5,592 nucleotides of DNA, from contig CAKTIH010000130.1 in assembly GCA_934565615.1 (NCBI GenBank), positions 1-5,592 of the forward strand, given 5' to 3'. This document shows, piece by piece, positions 1-5,592 of this stretch (positions are counted from its first letter, which is position 1; each line of letters opens with the position of its first letter). Under the pieces are notes generated by a model that saw only the letters and a program-made list of their open reading frames with translations, made no database searches and had not been told where the DNA came from. This DNA is from an uncultured Oscillospiraceae bacterium. GTDB lineage: Bacteria > Bacillota > Clostridia > Oscillospirales > Oscillospiraceae. The position numbers and the translations under genes are program-made.

Positions 1-723
1 GTACACTCCGCCGTCCGTCCTGCCGCCGCGTGCAAGGAGGCGGCAGGTAAGGCCACGCTTTTTAAGGTCAGCGACATCCGCCGCGGTGAAGCTCTCGATC
101 CCCTCGCGGTCAAGCCCCTCATCAGGGAGCGCATCAAAGCCGACCGCGCAGCCGAGCATGATCTTTCTCAGCGCATCAAGCCCGGAAACATCCGCCGTCG
201 GGTCAGCCTCGGCATAGCCGAGCTTCTGCGCGTCCGAGAGCGCAGCGCCGTAATCAAGGCCGCGGCGCTGCATGGCATCGAGCATATAGTTCGTCGTGCC
301 GTTGAGAATGCCGCCGAGGCTCTCTATCCTGTCGCTGAGCACTGCGAGCGAGAGGTTATGCAGAAACGGCACACCGCCGCCGCAGGCCGCGCTGAACAAA
401 AACGCCGCGCCGTGTTCCCTCGCGAGCTCCGCAAGCTCAATGCCCTTGGCAGCGACGAGCGCCTTGTTCGAGGTAACGACATGCTTGCCGGCCTTGAGCG
501 CCATAGCGCAGTAGCTGAACGCAGGCTCGACCCCGCCCATGACCTCCGCGACCGCGCCGACAGACGCGTCGGACACTATCGCGTTCATATCCGCGACCTT
601 CCAAGGCTCGTTATCCTTACCGGGTCTGACAAGCACAGGCCCCGGCTCAAGTCCCTTGCTGTGGGCGAGCATACCATAAACGCCCTGACCGACAGTACCG
701 AATCCTAAAACTGCAACTTTCAT
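1..723 (-). CDS. hom: Homoserine dehydrogenase, N-terminal 241 residues (C-terminus outside window)
   Basis: This enzyme reduces aspartate semialdehyde to homoserine with NAD(P)H, at the branch leading to threonine and methionine; it is cytoplasmic. My translation opens with a Rossmann fingerprint, GFGTVGQG (residues 7-14). It then shows GGVEPA (63-68), TSNKALVA (84-91), the substrate-domain motif NGTTNYML (141-148) and AEADPTADVSGLDA (171-184). The residues matching the yeast catalytic set are present with correct spacing: K87, E172, D183 and K187. The family segment usually written E-A-S-V-x-G-G-I-P reads SAACGGGVP (111-119), so it lacks the usual glutamate. I chose the ATG at 723 because GGAGGA lies 7 bases upstream; an in-frame ATG at 738 overlaps that site and has no good site of its own. 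The frame is open to base 1, so about 160-190 residues, including any ACT domain, are missing from view. A promoter candidate just upstream suggests its own transcript. The family call is very secure. Confidence 0.95.
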   Translation of the reverse strand, partial: MKVAVLGFGTVGQGVYGMLAHSKGLEPGPVLVRPGKDNEPWKVADMNAIVSDASVGAVAEVMGGVEPAFSYCAMALKAGKHVVTSNKALVAAKGIELAELAREHGAAFLFSAACGGGVPFLHNLSLAVLSDRIESLGGILNGTTNYMLDAMQRRGLDYGAALSDAQKLGYAEADPTADVSGLDALRKIMLGCAVGFDALPDEGLDREGIESFTAADVADLKKRGLTCRLLARGGRTDGGVY

Positions 724-730
724 TTCTTTA

Positions 731-736
731 TCCTCC
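731..736 (-). promoter_or_regulatory. Shine-Dalgarno site of hom
   Basis: Read on the minus strand this is GGAGGA, followed by seven bases and ATG at 723. It decides the start: the upstream in-frame ATG at 738-736 overlaps the site itself and so could not use it. Confidence 0.85.
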
Positions 737-776
737 ATGTCCGTTTTTCACAGACACATGTTTTTCTGGCAGCGAC

Positions 777-805
777 AGTGTAGCACAAGTCGACAGGAAA
801 TACAA
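777..805 (-). promoter_or_regulatory. Candidate extended -10 promoter for hom
   Basis: On the minus strand TTGTAT (805-800) is separated by exactly 17 bases from TACACT (782-777). TG stands one base before the -10 box, giving the extended form TGCTACACT. The -35 box matches consensus at 3 of 6 positions and the -10 box at 4 of 6, so recognition would depend on the extended element. Transcription would begin near base 770, leaving a leader of about 45 bases before the hom ATG. This is pattern matching only; no operator or riboswitch is evident beside it. Confidence 0.5.
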
Positions 806-903
806 GCCCCGTCGGCCTATGCCAATTACATAAACTTTTTTACCCATTGCGGCAAAATTCTATGCTCTTTTACCACGCCGCGGCTTCCTATCACCATTTC
901 AAA

Positions 904-928
904 ATTATGTAAATTATATTATGTAAAT
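904..928. repeat. 11-bp direct repeat at the 3' end of the radical SAM gene
   Basis: ATTATGTAAAT occurs on the plus strand at 904-914 and again at 918-928, separated by TAT. The second copy contains the stop codon of the radical SAM gene (919-921) and its last codons. It could be a small tandem duplication or replication slippage in AT-rich sequence; no function is evident. The rest of the 724-918 gap shows no convincing intrinsic terminator for the upstream gene. Confidence 0.6.
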
Positions 929-1749
929 CTCATTGAATACCCGCAGCGGCGGCAAAGCTCCTCTGCCGCCTGCCTTTGCGAGAATCCGTCATATATCCTG
1001 CGCGCCCGTTCGGTTGACATAATATCAGAAAGCTCATCCTCAAACAGATTGCCCAGCGCTATGTCTCCCTCGTGGTCAAGGCAGCACGGTACAACAGTCC
1101 CGTCGCACAGCACGCCAATCTGATCCCGCAGGCCGCGGCAGAAGCGGTGCACGCCTGTGTCCTCCGCGCTCATGTCCGGCCAGTCGAAGCGCTCGCCCGG
1201 CTGGAGCAGCACGCGCTCCGCGATGTACCGGCTGCCGCGGCTGTCTCTCCACGGCTTCGGAAAGCGCGCTTCCAGTTCCGCCTCGATCCGCGGGTTCATG
1301 CTGTCAAGCCCGTTTTTGTTCCATAGGCGCAGTACGCACTGCTTCCCCGCCGCAGACATGGCTGCCGCGAAGTCCGCACACAGCCCGACATATCCGTCCG
1401 GTTCCTCGGATCCGTTGCCCTCAAACGACTGGAGCGACACATTCACCTTATACACCGCCGGCGAGGAAACGAGCATCTCACCGTGCCTGTCGAGCAGCGT
1501 TCCGTTCGTCGTGATTATGACGCGGAAGTCCTGCCGCGCGGCTATGCCGAGTATTTCCTCAAGCTGCGGGTGCAGCAGCGGCTCACCCATAAGGTGCAGG
1601 TAGAGATACTCCACGTGTCTGCGCAGCTTCCGGGAGAGCGTTTCAAACTCCTCGGGCGTCATGAAGCGCTTTTCGCGGCGCGTGCCGGGGCAAAAGCTGC
1701 ACGAGAGATTGCAGACATTCGTAATTTCAAGATAGGCTTTTTTCAGCAT
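919..1749 (-). CDS. Radical SAM/SPASM-domain enzyme, substrate unknown
   Basis: This 276-residue protein belongs to the radical S-adenosylmethionine superfamily, whose members cleave SAM with a [4Fe-4S] cluster to start radical chemistry. The cluster motif is CNLSCSFC (C13, C17, C20), the exact CxxxCxxC form. MGEPLLHP (54-61) is the usual SAM-contact GGEP region and TTNGTLL (80-86) the next conserved strand. The C-terminal part carries C204, C215, C222, C223, C266 and C269, with CDGTVVPCC and ALGNL between them. This is a SPASM/twitch-like domain that would hold at least one auxiliary Fe-S cluster. I chose ATG 1749 because AGGTGAG lies just upstream. The longer frame from 1821 would add 24 basic residues, read through a strong hairpin and overlap the GH2 gene. 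SPASM enzymes often modify peptides or mature sulfatases, but no precursor peptide or sulfatase is visible here. The family is secure; the reaction is unknown. Confidence 0.9.
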   Translation of the reverse strand: MLKKAYLEITNVCNLSCSFCPGTRREKRFMTPEEFETLSRKLRRHVEYLYLHLMGEPLLHPQLEEILGIAARQDFRVIITTNGTLLDRHGEMLVSSPAVYKVNVSLQSFEGNGSEEPDGYVGLCADFAAAMSAAGKQCVLRLWNKNGLDSMNPRIEAELEARFPKPWRDSRGSRYIAERVLLQPGERFDWPDMSAEDTGVHRFCRGLRDQIGVLCDGTVVPCCLDHEGDIALGNLFEDELSDIMSTERARRIYDGFSQRQAAEELCRRCGYSMRFT

Positions 1750-1752
1750 ATA

Positions 1753-1759
1753 CTCACCT
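1753..1759 (-). promoter_or_regulatory. Shine-Dalgarno site of the radical SAM gene
   Basis: The minus strand reads AGGTGAG three bases before ATG 1749, or AGGTG with a five-base spacer. It is an imperfect, close-set site but the best one available. It supports the short start over the ATG at 1821. Confidence 0.6.
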
Positions 1760-1768
1760 AAAAGCTCG

Positions 1769-1803
1769 CGCGTCCGTATCCGGCATGGCCGAACACGGAC
1801 GCG
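1769..1803 (-). terminator. Intercistronic hairpin, possible weak terminator or attenuator
   Basis: In the minus-strand transcript two 16-base arms (1803-1788 and 1784-1769) pair along their whole length around a 3-base loop. There are fourteen Watson-Crick pairs and two G-U wobbles, which involve bases 1794 and 1792. The stem starts four bases after the GH2 stop codon. Downstream are CGAGC and then only four Ts, followed at once by the Shine-Dalgarno site of the radical SAM gene. The tail is short for an efficient terminator, so partial termination, protection of the GH2 mRNA end, or a processing site are all possible. Confidence 0.55.
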
Positions 1804-1807
1804 GTGT

Positions 1808-3502
1808 TTATTTACCAACATTTATTATCTTGCGCATCGGTTCGGGCGCGATCTTTACGACCTTCCTGTCGTATGTCAGCAGCCCGTTGAGCTCGTCCTC
1901 AACATCGCTAAGCTGCGTATATACCGCCGCCGAAAGCCCCCGCATCTTTGCCGGGCCGATCTCCGTCTGATAAAGGTCCTCAAGCGCCGCCTCAAGCTGG
2001 AACGGCATCTCGAACTTCTTATAGCCGAAGTATTTATTATTGTAGCAGTGCCCCGGCACCTGATGGCTGTACCCGCCGAACTCGCTGAGCAGCACCGCGC
2101 GGCCTTTCTTATCGGGCTTGAAGCGGTATTTCTTAAAGTACACGTGCAGGCTCTGCACATTGCCGATACCCTGATCATGCCAGCCGGAGGCGTGGTCTAT
2201 GACGCGGGTCTTGTCCATAGAGCGGACAAAGTCGTACATCTTCCTCGCGTCGAACTGACCCCAGCCCTCGTTGAAGATGACCCACATGCAGATGCACGGG
2301 CAGTTGTACAGATGGTTCACCAACTCGCCGAGCTCCGACTTGAACTGTGCGCGCCCCTCGCTGTCGCTCCGGGCAAAGAGTGCATGCGCCGAGTCGTTCA
2401 GATGGATGCCCGTCACAAGCGGCGCGGAGATGACAACGGGGTTATAGCGCCGGCCGCCGTTCGGCATATCCTGCCAGACGAGCATGCCGAGCCTGTCGCA
2501 ATGGTAGTACCAGCGCAGCGGCTCGACCTTGATATGCTTGCGCAGCATATTGAAGCCCATCGCCTTTGCGGTGCTGATATCGTAGATAAGCGCCTCATCC
2601 GTCGGTGCGGTATAGAGCCCGTCAGGCCAATAGCCCTGATCGAGCAGACCGTTCTGGAAGTACGGCTCGTTATTCAGAAACAGTCTCGGCACTCCGTTTT
2701 TATCCTTTGCGACAGCTATCTTGCGCATCGCAAAATAGCTGAACACCTCGTCCTCGCCACAGCTTACACTGAAGCCGTAGAGCTTTGGGTTCTCCGGGCA
2801 CCAGGGCTCAAAGCCCGGCACAGGGATCTCCGCCGGCAGCGGATAGTCCTGCCCGTCAAAATGAGCATAGGCCAACTCGTCGCCCCTGACGTCGGCCTCG
2901 ACTGTGACCGCAGCCTTGTCAATATCCGGGGTGATGCGCAGCGAGCGAACGTATATCTCCGGTACGGCTTCGAGCCACACCGTCTGCCATATACCGCTCT
3001 GCGGAGTGTACCATATTCCGCCGCGCTTTGAGCTCTGCTTGCCGCGGGACTGGAAGCTTCTGTCGGTATCATCGGTCACTCTGACGGTGATCTGGGCATA
3101 GCCGTCCTCAACAGCGTCGGTGATATCCGCCTCGAAGGGCAGATAGCCGCCGGTATGCCGCGCGACCTGCGTGGAGTTCACCCACACCGCCGCGCACTGA
3201 TCCACCGCGCCGAAGTGCAGCAGCAGGCGCTTACCGGAAAACTCAGCCGGTATCTCGACCTCTCTGCAATACCACAGGTACTCCCCGCGCTTAAGCGCTC
3301 TGCCGACACCGGACAGCTCCGTCTCCGGTGAGAACGGCACAATTATCTCGCCGTCGTACTCGGCCGGTCTCCTGCTGCTGTCCGTAAAGGCATAGAGCCA
3401 CGGGCCGTTCAGGTTCAGCCAGCTGCGTCTCGCCATCTGCGGACGCGGGTATTCGGGAAGCGGAGCGTTGATATCAACGCCGTCTGTCCAAGGGGTATTC
3501 AT
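1808..3502 (-). CDS. Glycoside hydrolase family 2 enzyme (beta-galactosidase/glucuronidase-like), cytoplasmic
   Basis: This 564-residue retaining glycosidase has the family 2 layout. A jelly-roll sugar-binding domain spans roughly 25-185, with PLPEYPRPQMARRSWLNLNG near its start and GGIWYTPQSGIWQTVWLE at 161-178. A small, compact beta-sandwich follows at about 186-260, then a TIM barrel from about 265 to the end. The acid/base glutamate is E412 in WVIFNEGWGQFD and the nucleophile is E474 in LLSEFGGYS. RKHIKVEPLRWYY (321-333) and DRLGMLVWQDMPN (336-348) are typical barrel segments. No signal peptide is present, so the substrate is probably an imported oligosaccharide or glycoside; the specificity cannot be read from sequence. 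The ATG is one base after the ybaB stop and has no Shine-Dalgarno sequence, which suggests coupled translation. It stands where recR is normally found. Related proteins are often annotated as beta-galactosidase, but beta-glucuronidase or another activity is equally possible. Confidence 0.93.
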   Translation of the reverse strand: MNTPWTDGVDINAPLPEYPRPQMARRSWLNLNGPWLYAFTDSSRRPAEYDGEIIVPFSPETELSGVGRALKRGEYLWYCREVEIPAEFSGKRLLLHFGAVDQCAAVWVNSTQVARHTGGYLPFEADITDAVEDGYAQITVRVTDDTDRSFQSRGKQSSKRGGIWYTPQSGIWQTVWLEAVPEIYVRSLRITPDIDKAAVTVEADVRGDELAYAHFDGQDYPLPAEIPVPGFEPWCPENPKLYGFSVSCGEDEVFSYFAMRKIAVAKDKNGVPRLFLNNEPYFQNGLLDQGYWPDGLYTAPTDEALIYDISTAKAMGFNMLRKHIKVEPLRWYYHCDRLGMLVWQDMPNGGRRYNPVVISAPLVTGIHLNDSAHALFARSDSEGRAQFKSELGELVNHLYNCPCICMWVIFNEGWGQFDARKMYDFVRSMDKTRVIDHASGWHDQGIGNVQSLHVYFKKYRFKPDKKGRAVLLSEFGGYSHQVPGHCYNNKYFGYKKFEMPFQLEAALEDLYQTEIGPAKMRGLSAAVYTQLSDVEDELNGLLTYDRKVVKIAPEPMRKIINVGK

Positions 3503-3503
3503 C

Positions 3504-3854
3504 TCAGAACAGTCCGGGGAAGCCGCCCATGCCGCCCTGAAGCTTGCTCATGGCCTTGTTGGTCTCGTCATCGGCAAGCTTGATAGCGCCGTTGACCGCC
3601 GCAAGGATCAGATCCTGAAGCATCTCGACATCGTCGCTGTCGACAACATCGGGGCTTATTTCTATGCTGTGGAGCTGGCGGGTGCCGATCATAGTCGCCT
3701 TTACTGCGCCGCCGCCTGCCGTGAACTCAAACTCTTTTGTCTCAAGCTCCTGCTGCATCTTCAGGAAATCCTGCTGCATCTTCTGAGCCTGTCTCATCAT
3801 GTTCATCTGGTTGCCGCCGCCGGGATATCCGCCGCGAAATCCGCCTTTTGCCAT
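3504..3854 (-). CDS. ybaB: YbaB/EbfC family nucleoid-associated protein
   Basis: This 116-residue protein belongs to the small YbaB/EbfC family, dimeric DNA-binding proteins associated with the nucleoid and normally encoded beside dnaX and recR. After a glycine-rich N-terminus comes a Gln/Met-rich helix (about residues 17-38, NMMRQAQKMQQDFLKMQQEL). The core strands follow, including FEFTAGGGAVKATMIG. The signature region LHSIEISPDVVDSDDVEMLQDLILAAVNGAI comes next, and the tail is Gly/Phe-rich. The length is close to the usual 100-115 residues. I start it at ATG 3854 because GGAGGA lies seven bases upstream; an in-frame ATG at 3869 overlaps that site and has only A-rich sequence before it. It follows dnaX by about 39 AT-rich bases and is probably cotranscribed with it. 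Its stop is one base before the glycosidase start. Confidence 0.95.
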   Translation of the reverse strand: MAKGGFRGGYPGGGNQMNMMRQAQKMQQDFLKMQQELETKEFEFTAGGGAVKATMIGTRQLHSIEISPDVVDSDDVEMLQDLILAAVNGAIKLADDETNKAMSKLQGGMGGFPGLF

Positions 3855-3861
3855 TTTTATA

Positions 3862-3867
3862 TCCTCC
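3862..3867 (-). promoter_or_regulatory. Shine-Dalgarno site of ybaB
   Basis: GGAGGA on the minus strand stands seven bases before ATG 3854 and selects that start over the in-frame ATG at 3869-3867. The layout, an ATG overlapping GGAGGAT five codons before the real start, is the same as at hom. Confidence 0.85.
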
Positions 3868-3893
3868 ATTTTTGTTATTTACTGTTTATATAC

Positions 3894-5588
3894 TTATATA
3901 AATTTTACTTCCTTGAACCGCTTCAGCTCGTCCAGACTGCGCTGCTGATGAGGCTGGTCGTGCAGCTCCGAGAGCAGCGCGTGTATCTCTTTCCCCGCGA
4001 GCACCGTCGCCGCCTCCGAAAACTTTGCAAGCACATCCTGCCTGTTGAAGCGTCCGTAGAGAAATCCGGGTACGACCTCTATACGCAGTGTGCCGTTTTC
4101 TATCTTCCCTCTCACGGAAGCGCTGTCGTCCAGTCTAAGCTTTATATCCATTGGGAGAGTACCCGCCGCCTTTGCGCAGATATCCTTCCATGTTGGCTCT
4201 CCCCCCGGTGCGTCAGCTTTGGGCAGGGCTTCCGATTCGCCCTGCGGCTCGGGCTCAGCTCTGCCGCCGCGCTGAAGAAAGCTGTCCTCTGGCTGCTCCT
4301 CCATGAACATCTCAGGGTCAAGGTCGTCCTCCTCCGGGATGTAAGCTTCTTCTCTCCGCCGCAGGGGCTCCGGCTCATAGCGCTCCGGTTCCTCTTCGAC
4401 GGGTGCGGGTGTCGGGCGCGTGTTCTCCCGCGTCGGGGTGAAGCTCCCGCTGCTCATTTGCAGCTCAAGCCGCGATATCCTTGCCCGCAGCTCCGCTATG
4501 CTCTCGCCCATAGTGTTGTCGCACAGGGATACAAGACACAGCTCCGCCGTCGTCTTAGGGCTGGTGCTCTCGCGCATGGACGCGGTATATTTCTGCACAG
4601 TCTCCATCGCGCAGATTATCTCCTCGGTCGTCATGCGGCCCGAGAGCTCACCGAGCGTCGTATCGTCATAGCCGCCGGAGATAAGGCTGCGCGCGCCCTT
4701 GGGGGCGACGTGCGTCATAAGCGTGTCGCGCAGTAAACCGGACAGCTCCGTCAGGAGCGTGGCCGGGTCCTTGCCGTCCATCCACATGGAGTTAAAGTCT
4801 CGCAGCGTTTTGTCGGTATCGTGGTCAAGTATGCCGCCCATAAGCTGCGCCGTGCGCCGGTTTCCGGCAAGCCCCATTGCGCTGTAAACAGCTTCAAGGT
4901 CTATCGTCTCGCTGGCCGAGCACTGGTCGAGCAGGCTCAGCGCGTCTCTTACGCCGCCGTCGGCAAGCCGGGCGATAAGCTCCGCCGCCTCGTGGCTGAG
5001 CTTGAAGTTTTCCTGCTTTGCGATATATTCAAGGTATTCGGCAATGTCCGGGGTGTCGATGCGGCGGAAGCTGTGCCGCTGGCAGCGTGAAAGTATCGTC
5101 GCCGGTACCTTCTGCAGCTCCGTCGTCGCAAGGATAAACATCAGATGCTCCGGCGGCTCCTCAAGAATTTTCAGCAGCGCATTGAACGCCGAGGCCGACA
5201 GCATATGAACTTCGTCGATAATATACACTCGCTTGCGCACGGAGGCCGGGGTGAACACCGCTTCCTCCCTGAGCGCGCGCACATTGTCAACGCCGTTGTT
5301 GGACGCAGCGTCGAGCTCCACGACATCGAGCACAGAGCCGTCGCTTATTCCTCGGCAGGCAGGACACACTCCGCAGGGATTGCCGTCCACCGGATGCTCG
5401 CAGTTAACAGCCTTGGCGAGGATCCTTGCACAGGTCGTCTTGCCGGTGCCGCGCGTACCGATAAAGAGATAGGCATGTGAAAGCCTGCCTGTCCTGACCT
5501 GATTTTTCAGCGTCTCGGTAATATGCTGCTGCCCGACGACCTGATCAAAGGTCTGCGGACGCCACTTGCGATACAGAGCCTGATACAT
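3894..5588 (-). CDS. dnaX: DNA polymerase III subunit gamma/tau (clamp loader)
   Basis: This is the AAA+ clamp-loader ATPase subunit that loads the sliding clamp and organises the replisome. The 564 residues begin with MYQALYRKWRPQTFDQVVGQ, the classic family start. Visible motifs are Walker A GTRGTGKT (44-51), four zinc-binding cysteines C63, C72, C75 and C78, Walker B IIDEVH (123-128), and sensor 1 ATTE (154-157). The arginine finger is SRC (167-169, R168) and sensor 2 is GGVRDALSLLDQ (211-222, R214). The clamp-loader collar domain continues to about 360. An acidic, proline-rich linker (about 390-465) joins it to a C-terminal domain (about 466-545) that starts TWKDICAKAAG. I see no A-rich slippery run, so a frameshifted short gamma form is not indicated. 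The ATG is four bases from the window edge; its ribosome site and promoter lie outside. ybaB follows, as in most bacteria. Confidence 0.97.
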   Translation of the reverse strand: MYQALYRKWRPQTFDQVVGQQHITETLKNQVRTGRLSHAYLFIGTRGTGKTTCARILAKAVNCEHPVDGNPCGVCPACRGISDGSVLDVVELDAASNNGVDNVRALREEAVFTPASVRKRVYIIDEVHMLSASAFNALLKILEEPPEHLMFILATTELQKVPATILSRCQRHSFRRIDTPDIAEYLEYIAKQENFKLSHEAAELIARLADGGVRDALSLLDQCSASETIDLEAVYSAMGLAGNRRTAQLMGGILDHDTDKTLRDFNSMWMDGKDPATLLTELSGLLRDTLMTHVAPKGARSLISGGYDDTTLGELSGRMTTEEIICAMETVQKYTASMRESTSPKTTAELCLVSLCDNTMGESIAELRARISRLELQMSSGSFTPTRENTRPTPAPVEEEPERYEPEPLRRREEAYIPEEDDLDPEMFMEEQPEDSFLQRGGRAEPEPQGESEALPKADAPGGEPTWKDICAKAAGTLPMDIKLRLDDSASVRGKIENGTLRIEVVPGFLYGRFNRQDVLAKFSEAATVLAGKEIHALLSELHDQPHQQRSLDELKRFKEVKFI

Positions 5589-5592
5589 GCTC

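Larger units (their letters stand above)
728..847 (-). pseudogene. 39-codon open frame, possible N-terminal gene remnant
   Basis: An ATG at 847 opens a frame of 39 codons ending in TAA at 730-728, five bases ahead of the hom start and in another frame. Its first residues read MGKKVYVIGIG, followed by RRGLYFLS. That resembles the glycine-rich start of tetrapyrrole (cobalamin) methylases of the CbiE type, which typically read K-V-Y-V-I-G-I-G-P-G followed by a leucine-rich stretch. It also fits a Rossmann GxGxxG fingerprint. No Shine-Dalgarno sequence precedes the ATG, the resemblance fades after about 20 residues, and the candidate hom promoter lies inside it. A decayed gene start is one reading; chance is the other. 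It is not a threonine-type leader peptide, having only two Thr and two Ile, well apart. Confidence 0.25.

Noticed and set aside
850..885. Hairpin GCGGC/GCCGC as terminator of the radical SAM gene
   Set aside because: It has only five pairs around a long loop and no clear T-tract directly after, so it is too weak to call.
826..897. 23-codon minus-strand frame starting MVIGSRGVV
   Set aside because: It has no Shine-Dalgarno site and no recognisable similarity, and it is short enough to arise by chance in this gap.
1750..1821. 24-residue N-terminal extension of the radical SAM protein
   Set aside because: The extension overlaps the GH2 end, would be encoded by the hairpin, is basic and unlike the family start, and lacks a ribosome site; AGGTGAG before 1749 is better.
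2030..2045. N-x-K in the GH2 protein (N488, K490) as a beta-glucuronidase signature
   Set aside because: It lies only 14-16 residues after the nucleophile, whereas in the E. coli enzyme the motif is about 62 residues after it, so it does not support glucuronate specificity.
2048..3031. 327-codon plus-strand frame opposite the GH2 gene
   Set aside because: It lies entirely antisense to a gene with intact catalytic motifs and shows no domain of its own; it is a composition artefact.
3855..3893. Separate promoter for ybaB in the AT-rich dnaX-ybaB gap
   Set aside because: TATA-like sequence is present but no -35 box at proper spacing could be found; the gap is short and cotranscription is simpler.
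3894..4500. Possible programmed frameshift in dnaX producing a short gamma form
   Set aside because: I found no A-AAA-AAG-like slippery run on the coding strand in the linker or C-terminal region.
3468..4736. 422-codon open frame on the plus strand, antisense to GH2, ybaB and dnaX
   Set aside because: It crosses three well-supported genes, its translation is Leu/Arg/His-rich with no recognisable motif, and such frames are common opposite GC-rich genes.

Overview
The window looks like chromosomal DNA from an anaerobic, fairly GC-rich Firmicute, probably a gut Clostridia/Oscillospiraceae-type organism. This is inferred from the strong GGAGG ribosome binding sites, the Clostridia-like dnaX-ybaB pair, a radical SAM/SPASM enzyme and a cytoplasmic family 2 glycoside hydrolase. 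No taxonomic marker gene is present, so the placement is tentative. All five genes read on the minus strand, so the biological order runs from high to low coordinates.

First comes dnaX (5588-3894, DNA polymerase III gamma/tau, complete). It is followed after about 39 AT-rich bases by ybaB (3854-3504, nucleoid-associated protein). In most bacteria recR follows this pair. Here the next gene is a glycoside hydrolase family 2 enzyme (3502-1808), whose ATG lies one base after the ybaB stop and has no Shine-Dalgarno sequence of its own, which suggests translational coupling. Directly after its stop is a 16-bp hairpin with a 3-nt loop (1769-1803). Then comes a 276-residue radical SAM/SPASM enzyme of unknown substrate (1749-919). 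These four genes could form one transcription unit, with the hairpin adjusting expression of the last gene.

A 195-base AT-richer gap (724-918) separates this block from hom (723 to beyond base 1), a homoserine dehydrogenase cut off by the window edge. The gap holds a plausible extended -10 promoter for hom, a short direct repeat at the end of the radical SAM gene, and a 39-codon open frame whose N-terminus resembles a glycine-rich nucleotide-binding or tetrapyrrole-methylase start and may be a gene remnant.

Functionally the window mixes replication/DNA maintenance (dnaX, ybaB), sugar hydrolysis (GH2), an orphan radical SAM enzyme and threonine/methionine biosynthesis (hom). I see no CRISPR array, transposon, RNA gene or defence system. 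The points worth a second look are the GH2 gene in the usual recR position, the intercistronic hairpin and the small remnant-like frame; none of them by itself establishes a new biological system.
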